A DNA stretch of 64,000 nucleotides from Rhodosporidiobolus odoratus (Eukaryota; Basidiomycota; Microbotryomycetes; Sporidiobolales; Sporidiobolaceae), in the NCBI GenBank assembly GCA_034387635.1, contig JAOANU010000005.1, positions 1,364,001 to 1,428,000 on the forward strand, written 5' to 3'. The translations under genes were made by a program, and so were the position numbers. Position 1 is the first letter of the stretch, and each line of letters begins with the position of its first letter. Below, piece by piece: positions 1 through 15,302 of this stretch. The notes below the pieces were generated by a model. The model did not search any database. It was not told where the DNA came from and worked only from the letters and a program-made list of their open reading frames with translations.

Positions 1-2
1 TA

Positions 3-197
3 CTGTATCTCTCGCTCGCGCGCTCGCTCAATTCGGCGTTTCCTCCTTCGGGCTGCCTCCACCGGTTCATGCTCTCCTCCAATGGCCTGCGCCTGCTCGT
101 GGCCAACCACCACGCCCAAGCCGAAGACAATCCGCCAGATCCGGGAGCAGCACGAGTCGACGTTAAGCGCAGAACAGCTCCCCGGAGTCGAAGCTGA
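3..197 (+). CDS. possible C-terminal fragment of a gene cut by the left edge
   Basis: One frame is open from the window edge to a TGA at 195-197 (64 codons). It uses C-ending codons and carries a fairly hydrophobic start (LYLSLARSL) followed by FMLSSNGLRLLVANHH. I do not recognise a family. The opposite strand is also open over the first 160 bases, so the strand is uncertain. It could be the last exon of a plus-strand gene whose body lies to the left. Nothing beyond the open frame and composition supports it. Confidence 0.25.
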   Translation: MYLSLARSLNSAFPPSGCLHRFMLSSNGLRLLVANHHAQAEDNPPDPGAARVDVKRRTAPRSRS

Positions 198-1409
198 ATC
201 GCAGGCACGGAGCGGCAGCGAAATCTGTCATCGACAGTGAACGCGTAACTGTAGATGTAGAAGGTACGGGTTTGATTGGCATGTAAGGACACGAAGCTAC
301 AGGAACGTCGGGCACATACGGCTGCGTGGGTGAGGAACAGAGGTCAGCTCGATAGCCAGTCCTCTTCAAACCACAGTGACGCCTCAGCAAGATAGGATGA
401 CAGCACGCCTAGCCCCGTCAAGTGGAGATGGAGGACAAGCGCGTCTCCAGCGGTTTGCCCTAAGAAGAACAAGGTCCGCCGGTAACGAGCTCGAACCGCC
501 ATTAAGCCTCCACCGTAACAGACGGCGCCGGATCAGGCTCATTAAATCATAATAGAATCATGGGCGGAATGCTTGAGCAAAGAGAGGCAGAGACGCACCA
601 GCAATAGCAAGACTCGCTCGTGAGAGGGCAGCTGTGTCTCGTGAGCCGATATCTCGTGAACCGGCTTGATTCCACTCCCATCGTACACCCTACAGAGATA
701 AGTCGGGATGGCGATGGCGCCGCAGGACTGGCGGGGGCGAAGCCGATGAGTTGGAGCAGAAGGAGAAGTCGAAGTGATGGGATGTCGCGGATAGCATGTC
801 AGCACGGCCAGCGCGAGCCCTCTCCCTCGTGGGAGCGAAGAGGACACAGAGTACGCCAGCCGCTTCCTAACACCGCGCCTTGTTGGGGCTGTTCTTCCCC
901 TCATCCGAGCCCCGTAAGAGGCTCATGGCATCGACCAAGTCTGGAAGGACATGGGCGACGTGGCATGAACTGCAGACGAAGCGATGGGTTAGTAAGATGT
1001 AGCACTAATGCGAGCATGTGGATAGACTCACGGGTTGTGTTTTTGATGAGGAGAAAGCCAAACAAGCGTTTTGAGCTTTTGTATCCATCCAGTTCAGGGG
1101 AGCTTTCTGATGTCGGACTTCGACGTCGCGCCGACACCATCTTGCTCCTTCTTTCTCAGTCTGCTCACCTAGCTTTGCGACGCAGCGTTGGAGCATGAGG
1201 TTACGAGGAGCTCAGATGCGCGCCTCTGATTGAAAAGCGCATTCAGCTATGCAGCGACTTCTTCTCTCCGCATAGAGCAGGGGATATGCTTGCCGAGTAT
1301 ACGCATTAACGCGATACGACACAGCAATCTTACAGAGCACTGCATTGTTAACTGCGAGCTATGCGAAACAGAGGGAGAAAACAAGTACAGACGGCCCCCT
1401 TCCCCATGG
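198..1409. other. about 1.2 kb without a recognisable protein gene
   Basis: Between the left-edge fragment and the PRP16 stop there are several overlapping frames on both strands (for example 620-1198 plus and 542-904 minus). None has a recognisable domain, and all look like chance openings in GC-rich DNA. The one structured signal is the minus-strand intron listed separately at 970-1031. Confidence 0.5.
867..1196 (-). other. putative spliced minus-strand transcript, coding status unclear
   Basis: On the minus strand a near-ideal intron occupies 970-1031 (62 nt): donor GTGAGT, branch site TACTAAC and acceptor CTGCAG. All three frames across the junction are partly open. A frame starting at ATG 1196 reads about 77 codons to a TGA at 901. 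Another reads through a helical-looking segment (HVAHVLPDLVDAMSLL) to a TAG at 867. I cannot choose between them or name a family. It may be a small gene downstream of PRP16, a spliced 3' extension, or a non-coding RNA. Confidence 0.3.
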
Positions 1410-6990
<5,581 letters not shown>

Positions 6991-7355
6991 GGTGTGGTGT
7001 GGTTGAGCCGAGTCTTGGCGTAGTCTGTGTCTGCTCAGGAGAGAGCGTGTGCAGGTCGACTGAGGCGAGGTGGAGCGGGAGGGGAGGTGAGATGGAGATG
7101 GTCGGCGGGTTGACGTGGTTGTGGCAGAGGCGGGATTCAGCAGACTGTAGGGTGTGCTCTGTCGTGCAGTACTCCTTCTAGCTACGGCTTCTAGCCAGGT
7201 GGATAGTATTACAGTAGTTGACAGAGATGCGATGAGACTTTTTAGATTCCGAGGTTATTGACTGCAATCGACTTGTGCTCCTCAGTCAGCAGCCAAAGGA
7301 CTATCAGCGACTGCACGACGACACTAGTTGCCAAGTCTGTCCACCCCTCGCAGCC
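6991..7355. promoter_or_regulatory. divergent promoter region PRP16 / GCD2, with PAC-like element
   Basis: This 365-bp spacer separates the two start codons. On the plus strand, GCGATGAG at 7229-7236 matches the yeast PAC motif found upstream of ribosome-biogenesis and translation genes; it lies about 120 bp from the GCD2 ATG. T-rich sequence follows it. No TATA box is clear. Confidence 0.4.
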
Positions 7356-9284
7356 ATGTCGACCCCATCTCGACCTTCGTCCTCACACTCTTCGAAACCT
7401 TCTCCGTCCACTCCCGCCAAAGACACTCCAGCACAACCTAAAGCAAAGAAGCAACCCTCAGCCAAGGACGTTCAAAAGGCAGAAAAGGCAGCCAAGCGAG
7501 CTGCAGCAAAGGCAGCTCAGGGTGGGGCAGAACCCGCAGGAGGTCCACCTTCAACAGCAGATGCACCTCCACCCCAAGACAAGGACAAACCCCCCGGTCC
7601 AAAACCCAAACCGGGAAAGGGCAAGCACAACCAGCCCAAAGCCGACGGAGCCAGCCTCAGGGATTCGACCTCGACCGCACCCGGCGCCGTCCCCTCGTCC
7701 TCGGGCGCACCCTGGTCAGGCTCCCAGCACTCGAACCAGCAGGAAGCCGAGACCCTCCAACCTTTCCTCCACCTCGACCTCCCCGCCCCGTCCTCGTCGC
7801 TGAGCCACTCGGCCAAGAGCAGCACGGCCAACATCCATCCGTCCGTCATCCGCCTCGCCTTGCAATACTCCGAGTTCAAGGTCGTCGGCGCCAATGCGAG
7901 GTGCATCGCCATGCTTGAAGCCTTCAAGGAAGTGCGTGCTCGTCTTTCAATGTTCTCCCATCTCGGTCCCTTCGCGCTGACCTTTCTTTCCCCTCATTTT
8001 TTTCCCTCTACAGGTCATCGCCTCTTACACCCCTCCCCCTCAAACCACCCTAACTCGACACCTCCCGACCACGCACCTCAATCCACAAATCGCCCACCTG
8101 ATCCGAGCGAGACCCCTCAGCGTCAGTATGGGTACCGCCATCCGGTTCCTCAAGTATGAGATCTCGTTGATCGAGATGGAAGGCGATTTGGACGAGGTGC
8201 GCCTTACCCCTCCTCCCTCAGTGCTCGTGACTGCAGCTGGAACGCTGCGCATGAGCGGCTGCGGCTGGAACCTCACGCTGACTGCTCTTTCCCCTCCTCC
8301 CTCTCCCCTCGGTCACCTCGTCTTCCTTTCCTCCCCGAATCTTTCTACTCTCAGGCCAAAGCTCTCCTGCATCAAAAGATCGACTCGTTCATTCGCGACC
8401 GCATCCTCCTCGCCGACCGCGTTATCGAGCAACACGCGATCGACAAGATCAACGACGGCGACGTGATTCTCACCTATGCTCGGAGTAGCGTCGTTGAGGG
8501 GGTGTTGCTGGAAGCCAAGAGGGCTGGGAAGGAGTTTTCCGTCGTAGTGGTCGACTCGAGACCGCTGTACGAGGGTACGTTCTGCCCTTTACCCTTTATT
8601 CTGCACAACTCTGGCTCTCAAGCCGTGATGCAGCTCCTGACGGATTTGGAAACGAATGCAGGCAAGAATCTCCTCGCCTCCCTTCGTCACGCCGGAATTC
8701 CGACCACCTACGTCCTCCTCCCTTCCCTCTCCCTCATTCTCCCCCGCGTCTCCCTCTGCCTGCTCGGCACCCACGCCCTCCTCTCCAATGGCTCCATGTT
8801 TGCCCGAGCAGGCACCGCCATGGTCGCTATGATGCTCAAGGAACAGGGTGTACCCGTCGTGTGTTGTTGCGAGACTTACAAGTTTAGTGAGAGGGTCATG
8901 TTGGATAGTATTGTCGGGAATGAGAGGGGTCAGTGTCGTTTTCCTTCTGTGCTAGATCTCCTTTCTCTCCCGTTTTCGTCCGCGTGCTGACCTCAGATTC
9001 CGCTTGTCAATGCAGCTACGCCCCTCCCACTTCTCTCCGCCCTCCCTCCACCCCCAGCCTCCACCTCCGCCTCCGCCTCCGCCTCTGCGCCCTCCTCCTC
9101 AAAACCCACACCGCCCTCCTCCACACCTCAACAACATCAAAACCTCTCCCCCCTCTCCCTCCTCTACGACGTTTCCCGTCCAGAAGACGTTACAGTCGTC
9201 ATTACCGAAGCCGGGTTGATTCCCGTTCAGAGTGTGCCTGTCTTGTTGAGGGATTACAAGCCTGTTCAGGGAGGGAATTCCTAA
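7356..9284 (+). CDS. GCD2: Translation initiation factor eIF2B subunit delta
   Basis: Regulatory subunit of eIF2B, the guanine nucleotide exchange factor that recharges eIF2 with GTP and is inhibited by phosphorylated eIF2; cytosolic. The start at ATG 7356 (MSTPSRPSSSHSSK) opens a Lys/Ala/Pro-rich arm (KAEKAAKRAAAKAA), as in other delta subunits. The conserved core follows over short introns: IHPSVIRLALQYSEFKVVGA, then SMGTAIRFLKYEI, INDGDVILTYARSSVV, FSVVVVDSRPLYEG, LGTHALLSNGSMFARAGTA and VVCCCETYKF. The last exon carries an Ala/Ser/Pro-rich insert and ends in LYDVSRPEDVTVVITEAG and VPVLLRDYKP. At least five exons with GTGCGT-type donors. The final intron joins AGG-G|CT-ACG in frame. Assignment rests on several family blocks in the right order. 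Confidence 0.93.
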
Positions 9285-9614
9285 GGGCCGGCCGCGAGGA
9301 GGCTGTGACTTTTGTTTGCCGAGGATTCATGGGGTTGGTGGCGTAGGTAAGCGTGGAAGATGAGAACGGGTCCAGCCGAGAAGCCGCGAGTTAGAAAGGC
9401 GAGAGGGGGCGTGTCTTCAGCTTGCACAGGCTTGCGCTGCTTCTTTGGAATGCTCTTGCTCTTACTGCGCCCAGCGCTTTGGCGGCTGGCACACCCGAGC
9501 GCTGCGATCTGCGACTCGCTACTTCCGCTACATTGCGCCGTTTCCATTGTTGTCTTTTCCTCGAATGCTCGTTTCTAACTGTTTCTGGTTCTGGTGACAT
9601 TCCAGCTGCTCCAG
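9285..9614. other. convergent intergenic region GCD2 / TTI1
   Basis: 330 bp between two stop codons. It should hold both 3' untranslated regions. No gene, repeat or clear hairpin is seen. Confidence 0.6.
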
Positions 9615-12600
9615 CTAAATCTTGCTAAGCAGCCTCTCTACCGACTTCTCCCTTACCCCCCCTCTCACCATCGCCAACCAGACCGCATCCTCATTAACCT
9701 CGGCCAACGCCCTCACCACCTTTTCCGCCTCGTTCCTCAAGATGTCCTCGCCCTCTCCTGCTGCTGCTCCTTCTCCTCGCCCTTCGTGCGACCGCAAGAA
9801 CCGACACAACATGACCGCCTGAGCCCACACCACCGGTTCTTTAAGTGGTACAGATTGAGCGCAATGCAACAAGGTGCGAAGGATAGACAGCGTCAACCGA
9901 TGAGAGGTCGAGTACTTCCCTCCTCCTCCTCCTCCTCCTTGCCCTTCCCCTGCTCCCAGATCCGCCCACTTCCCCTTCCTCTTCTCCTCCTCCAACCTCC
10001 CCAGTATGCCCTCAAACTTGGGCCAAACTTCTTCCACTACTCTTCGACTCATAAAGTCGCCCACATTCTGGGCGAGCGCTTCGACGAGTGAGGCGGTGGA
10101 GAGGACGACGAAGGGTTCGGTGTCCGAGAGGCGAAGGAGGAGGAGGGGCCAGAGGCGGTGGATGATGGGGAGGAGGTCGGAAAGACGGCCTCCTTCGGTT
10201 CCGGATCCGGATGAGGGGACTGTTTCGTGAGAAGCTGGCGTAGAGGCTGAGCTTGAAGGAGTAGGAGTGGAGAGGAGGGGTACGGCAGACGCGATGAGAG
10301 AAAGGACGCGGGCTCGGAGGAACGGCGAGGGATGTGAGAGGAAGTAGACGGATTTGGAGAGGATTTGAGCAGTGATGAGTTGTGGACGGGTTGGCGGGAT
10401 GGGCTTGTCGTCTGCTGTAGGCTCGGTTGGTGGTGATGGAGCGGGAGAGTCAGCGTTGGGGTCGTCGAAAGAGGCTTCGTCTGGGTCGACGGGAGGGACC
10501 GTCGAGGAAAACGGTCGTTGAGGGTTGATTTCCTCTTCTGCCTCCTCGTCTTCATCCTTCACGGGGCGATCGTGCCTGTGCTCGAACCATTCCTGGAACG
10601 CCTTGAAATCGCCATCCGGGTCAGGCCGTGCTTCATCTCGCTTCCTCGCTCTTCCTCCATCCTGCCGATCTGGTAATTCCTCCTCCATGACCTTCAACAA
10701 CGCATCCAGAACCGCCCAAAGCCCGACCGTAATTTCCTCGTACCCGTGATAGTCATCCAGCGCCTCGAAGACGTCGTCCACTAGGTCTTGCACCATCGGC
10801 ACGATGGGTCGACCAACGAGGCGAATCATCTCGACGAGTACCAAGGGCGCAGACGGCTCAAGTCTTGAGACAGAGAGACGTTGTGAGACGGAGTTCACGA
10901 CATAGTCAACGTTGGCAAGGACGAGGTTTTGCGGTGAGGCGTAGGCGGTCGCGTCGGAAAGGAGGGGGAGAGCGTGTTGAGCATGGGCGCGGAGGAAAGG
11001 GTGTGTGGTCGGTGAAAGATGGGCGAGGACGTGGTAGAGGGCTTGCATGAGGAAGGGCTGGAAGGAAGAGCGAAGGAGGGTTGCGAGAGAGGAAAGGACC
11101 CGAAGGGAGAGACTGGTGAGAAGGAGGATGTGAGACGCTCGAGTCTCCCGAGACGTGGTAGACGCAACGACGGGACTGTATTTGTCGAGCGATGGTGTAG
11201 TCGTGACACCTTTCTTGTGCTCAACGAGGGCGATAGAGGGAGAGTCCTGCGAACCGATGTCGAGTAGCTCTCGGCTGCTCGACCCTGGAGGGGCCGGTGC
11301 TTCTTCAGCCTCGCGCTCGACAACTTCGCGCTCGACAACTTCGAGCTCCTCCAGTAATGTCAAAACCGCCTTGACCGCCCGCCTGAGCACCTTCTTCTGC
11401 GTCTTCTCTGCCGCTACCCCAACCCCTTTCAGCCCCTGTAACGCGCCATCCAGCACCCATAGGGCACTCGTTGCAGCTGCTTCTCCTCTCCTCGGCCCGA
11501 GCGCCACCCCAAGGAAGAGATCTACCACCTCAGCTTCCTGTCCCGCCGCTGCGGCTGCGATACCGAGCGACGCCCACAGCGCTTCAAGCGCAGCAACCGT
11601 CGCGGGCTCTTCTACCGCTCGCAACCTTATCGGCGGAAAAGAGGTCTCTTGCCCTGCAGTATCGCCGTCACTCGAACCCGTGATCCAGGCAAGAGCCATA
11701 CCTCCTGCGCCTCCTGCCTTACCCGCCGACGGGATCCGTTCCAGCTCCAGCGCGTTCAGAAGACCCCAGCTCCACTTTTCCAACCCCTCCAGGACTCCGT
11801 TAGAGCCTTTCTGCCGCTGACTGGAGGGTAGCAGCCCGAGCGCAGCCCTCACTATCGCAGCTCCACGCTGTACCGCATGCTCGTCCTGTGTCCGTATGGA
11901 GCGCGGAAGTGCCGCTAGCCGACGCTGGACGATTTGAACGGCGAGCTGCGACGGATGTTGGGTGTCTGTTGCTCCTCTAGACGAGCCGGGGCGCGAGAAG
12001 GCGGCGACAAGTGCTGTTCGGGCGGGGTCCGATACTTCGTCCCAAGCGTCCGAGGCGAGGGCGAGGAGGCCTTCGAGAGGACCTGCAGCGTGCTCACCGA
12101 GAGTGAGGACGCAGTCTCGAGCGACCCTGGCGAGGAGCTCGACGAGCGCGGTGCGGACGAGCGGCGAAGGATGCGTAGAGAGAGGAGAGAGGGCAGAGAA
12201 GAGCGTTGAGAGGGAGGTAAGGGTGAAGCGTAGCCAAGCGGGAGTTGGTATGGTAGGGCCAGTAGGAAGTGCATGAGGCGGATATGAGGGTGCAGGAGGA
12301 CTGGAAGCGGAAGTATCGCCTTGGTCTTGAGGCGAAGTGGCCGCCGTCTCCTCGAGTTTTAGGTCGACGAGCTCCTCCAGCGTTGCAGCTTGTGGACCAT
12401 CTGGTCCACCTTCTGTAGAACCCACCGGCCGTAAGGAGGAAGTGACCGCGTCACCAACCGTTTCGGCTACCAGTTGCGAGAGTGTACGAAGGGCGGACAC
12501 AATCACGATCGATGCCTGCTTACGACTCGTTGTCTCTGCTTCTTTGGAGCTTCGTGGCTTGGATAGAGCGATGCGAGAAAGGACAGAGGCGGTTCCTGGT

Positions 12601-13512
12601 AATGCAGTAGCGAGAAAAGGCGAGGGTCCTTTGCCGGGCGGAACGGTGGGGTGGGCGGGAGAGGGCGCAGGGTGCGCGAGATACTCGAAGAGTAGCACGC
12701 GGAGCGCCTCAAGGGCAGATAGTTGTAGCTGAAGTAGCGAGGTCGCTTCGGCGGCGAGGCTGAGGAGTGTGGTGAGAGTGTGGAACAGGATGGGTATTGG
12801 AGGTGGGGAGAAGTCCGGTCGTCGAGATGTGCCCGAAGCAGCTATGGGATCTGGTGCTGACCAGTCTATCCGCTCGCCCAGCGGATCGTCCTCGTCTTCC
12901 TCTTCCTCCTCGGTGCTCTCTACCTCCGGCTTCATCAACGCGAACACAGCCTGTACCATCGCCAACTTCGTCTCATCCGACGTCTCCAATGCCCTACCTT
13001 TCCCCTTGTCTGTCGCAGTCGTGGTGCCCTGCGGCTTGTTCGGATCCAGCGGCCCACCGAGCTTCAGAGCCACCATAATCCACAGCTCCTGCCGCACCCT
13101 GGACTCCATGCCAGCGATTTTCCATCGATTCACGAGGGCCGACAGCGTGTGCATGGTCGCTTCGAGGACTTGGTCGCCTCGGTCGAAGCCATCGGGATGA
13201 GGTTGCAGGAGGGAGGAAAGTGGAAAGAAGACATAGTTGGCAAGGGCGGGAGAGAAGGGTTCATCGTAGGTGTCAGCTAGAAGCCGTTGTAGACGTTGCA
13301 GGAGGTCGAGCGTGGTGCGAGTGGTGCTGCCGCCCGGCGGACCGCGAGAAGCGTCGAGGAGGGGAACGGTGAGGTTTTTAATCTGCGAGAACTAGGTCAG
13401 GTTGGCCACGGGTACAACTGCGCACATGACGCACCTGAAGGAATAGAGCCTGCTTCCCGCCATCCTGTCCTGAGTCACCGCCTGCGAAGAGACCATTTGG
13501 GCGAATTGCCAT
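9615..13512 (-). CDS. TTI1: TEL2-interacting protein 1 (TTT complex subunit)
   Basis: HEAT-repeat scaffold of the Tel2-Tti1-Tti2 complex, which works with Hsp90 and R2TP to mature PI3K-like kinases (TOR, ATM/ATR, DNA-PK family). Almost all of it is one long exon (about 1,255 codons open), preceded by a 52-nt intron at 13383-13434 that joins ALFLQ to IKNLTVPLLDAS. Family blocks are YVFFPLSSLLQ near the start, LANVDYVVNSVSQRLS, LVDDVFEALDDYHGYEE and, near the end, VGDFMSRRVVEEVWPKFEGIL. Acidic and Ser/Pro-rich inserts interrupt the repeats. Total is about 1,280 residues, against 1,089 in human TTI1. The start at 13512 (MAIRPNGLF) was chosen because it leaves about as many residues before the first conserved helix as in homologues. 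An acceptor just upstream (CTCCTCAG) suggests the transcript has another 5' exon, so the true start may lie further out. Confidence 0.85.
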
Positions 13513-13619
13513 GAACAAGCGGCAGGGCTGAGGAGACAGTCGTAAGTATCGCCGACGGTTCAGAGGGTAGAGAAGTGGATCCTGGAATTACCTTTGGCTT
13601 TGTCAAGGCTGTACGAGAG

Positions 13620-14385
13620 AGTCGACGGGTGCAGTTGAAGCGACGACGAGGCGAGCCGATGGCAAACTCAAGTCGCCATGTTGCCGCACGGCCGACAAGC
13701 AGCTGAAGAGAGCGTCAGTAAGCCTGTACATGCGCTCGGAGAATCTATGTCCAGCAGAAGGAGCCCAGCCATGACCAGGTTGTTTGACAGAAAACCAACG
13801 GAAAGGTGGCAGCGAACTTTGGGCAGGCTTCGGATGTTGTGTGACAGATCTCTTCGGTCCAGGCTCTACGCCAGCACGATCTCTACGCCCACCTCACTCG
13901 CCGGCCGATACAACTCTGCCCTCATCGTTTCGTCCCAGATCTTCTTTGCACGCCCCAGTCTCGTCAGCTCGTGCAGGCCTGTTCCGGTCCGGTCCTTTCG
14001 TCCGACGAGCGCCAGCAGGAGGAGAGGAGACTCGGGAGCTGGTACCAGGGTTTCCGGAATGGATCCATCTCGACCGGCGTCAGGGCATCCATCGCTTCCT
14101 CCCTGTACTGCCACGCGCCTGCGTCGAGGGCGAGAGGGCCATAGACAAGGTCGCCGGCCGACGCGTCATACTAATTACGAGGCGATCGTAGGCCATGGAA
14201 AAGTGTGCAAGCCCTTGAATCGAGTCCGCGCGCACTCTGTCCAGCAGAGGCAGCAGAAAGTTCTGCTCCGCTTGCCAGCCGCCTTATTCGGGCACGAGTC
14301 ACGCTTGCGAGGGGAAGGACCTGTTTGACAGTCGACGGGGCGTGCCGTTCCTTGAAGCTCAAGTATGGGAAAATAGGTTGCATGG
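13620..14385 (-). pseudogene. coding-like but frame-disrupted strip of unknown identity
   Basis: On the minus strand four successive stretches show the codon bias of real genes, but in different frames: about 14275-14190 (NFLLPLLDRVRADSIQG), 14175-14040 (GAWQYREEAMDALTPVEMDP), 14060-13868 (HELTRLGRAKKIWDETMRA) and 13765-13620 (FSERMYRLTDALFSCLSAV). Two readings are possible. One is a small intron-rich gene: 53-nt introns with GTATGA and GTCTCC donors, plus a longer one before 13765, restore a single frame. The other is a decayed gene: the putative introns themselves read like codon-biased protein (GDLVYGPLALDAG) and lack pyrimidine tracts. A start at ATG 14385 would lie only 10 bp after the uS17m stop, unusually tight here. 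No family is recognised, and it could also include 5' exons of TTI1. Confidence 0.35.
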
Positions 14386-14394
14386 CGCACCACT

Positions 14395-15089
14395 TCAAGC
14401 ATCGACAGCCTGCGCTTCCGCCTTCTTCCCTCCTCCCTGCAGCAAATGACTCTCCGTCCGTTCCCTAGCCCCCTTGGTGACCTCCACCAACTCGAAGCGT
14501 TTTCGTGCTGATACCGGTCGGCAGTTGCGAATCTGTTTTGGCCGGATTGCGAAGGCGAGAGGGAACCGGCGCGATTGAATGGGTTATGCGGGCGCGGGAA
14601 CGACGGGCGATGAGGTACATGCGGGGGCAGAGAGTTTTGATGACATGGGACAACGGCAGGCTTGTATCAGCACGACAAGTGAAATGAGAAAAGGAGGGAG
14701 GAAAAGGTAACGCACCAGGACCTGGTCCCCGACCACGGAGCCTTCTGCCGGGTCGTGTACGAGGTATTTGGTGTGCTTGGAAAACTCCTGCAGCGGAAGG
14801 CACTTGTCAGCAGGGCTGTTTTGAACGGAATGATGACCCTTTTGCCGAAACGAGGAAGCAAGCGGACCTTCAGAGTCTTGTGGTCTGTGACTCGCCGTTC
14901 GACTGAGACGGTGATGGTGTGTGCCATCTTTCCGACGCTGGTGACGGTTCCCTTGAGTTCCAATGACTTTGGCAGAGTGTATTTCGAGGCTGGTGGAGGG
15001 AGGGGAACTGCAGGAGCGGGAGTAGTTGCGAGACGGCGTGCGGCGGTGGAGAAAGATTGCGACAAGGGTTTTAGTGCTGTCCGGATCAT
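14395..15089 (-). CDS. MRPS17: Mitochondrial small ribosomal subunit protein uS17m
   Basis: Component of the mitochondrial 37S ribosomal subunit, binding small-subunit rRNA in the matrix. Exon 1 gives a basic, Ser/Ala-rich presequence (MIRTALKPLSQSFSTAARR) and the OB-fold start LKGTVTSVGKMAHTITVSVE with RRVTDHKTLK. Exon 2 carries KHTKYLVHDPAEGSVVGDQV, and exon 3 IRNCRPVSARKRFELVEVTK, the expected S17 blocks (VHD, GD.V, RP.S). The last junction joins a GTGCGT donor to an acceptor AAAACAG before ATTCGCAAC, which alone restores the family C-terminus. The stop is at 14395-14397. About 140 residues. It is divergent from MAS2, another mitochondrial protein gene, 213 bp away. Confidence 0.88.
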
Positions 15090-15302
15090 GTTTGACTTGT
15101 CTAGCGTGCGTAGTGTGGAGCAGAGAACGGCGAGAGATGAACCAGAAACTGTCGGCTTCCTTTCCGCAACTCACACAACCTAGACTGACCAGAGACGACT
15201 ACCAAAACACCTACGTTGATCGTGTACACAAGCCGTGGTACTGCCCGACTCACGACTGCCTCATCTCCCGTCTCCCGTCTCCCACCTTGACCTTCTCCGG
15301 CA
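15090..15302. promoter_or_regulatory. divergent promoter uS17m / MAS2
   Basis: 213 bp separate the start codons of two nuclear genes for mitochondrial proteins. It must hold both core promoters and 5' leaders. The MAS2 side is pyrimidine-rich just before the ATG; I see no clear TATA box. Confidence 0.4.

Noticed and set aside
620..1198. 192-codon plus-strand frame near the left edge
   Set aside because: No conserved features. It overlaps the minus-strand consensus intron and looks like GC-driven openness.
11155..11820. 221-codon plus-strand frame antisense to TTI1
   Set aside because: Shadow of the long Ala/Leu/Ser-rich TTI1 exon; no independent support.
13678..14328. 216-codon plus-strand open frame
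   Set aside because: Arg/Ser/Pro-rich with no domain or helix pattern. The opposite strand shows better coding composition, so this looks like a shadow.
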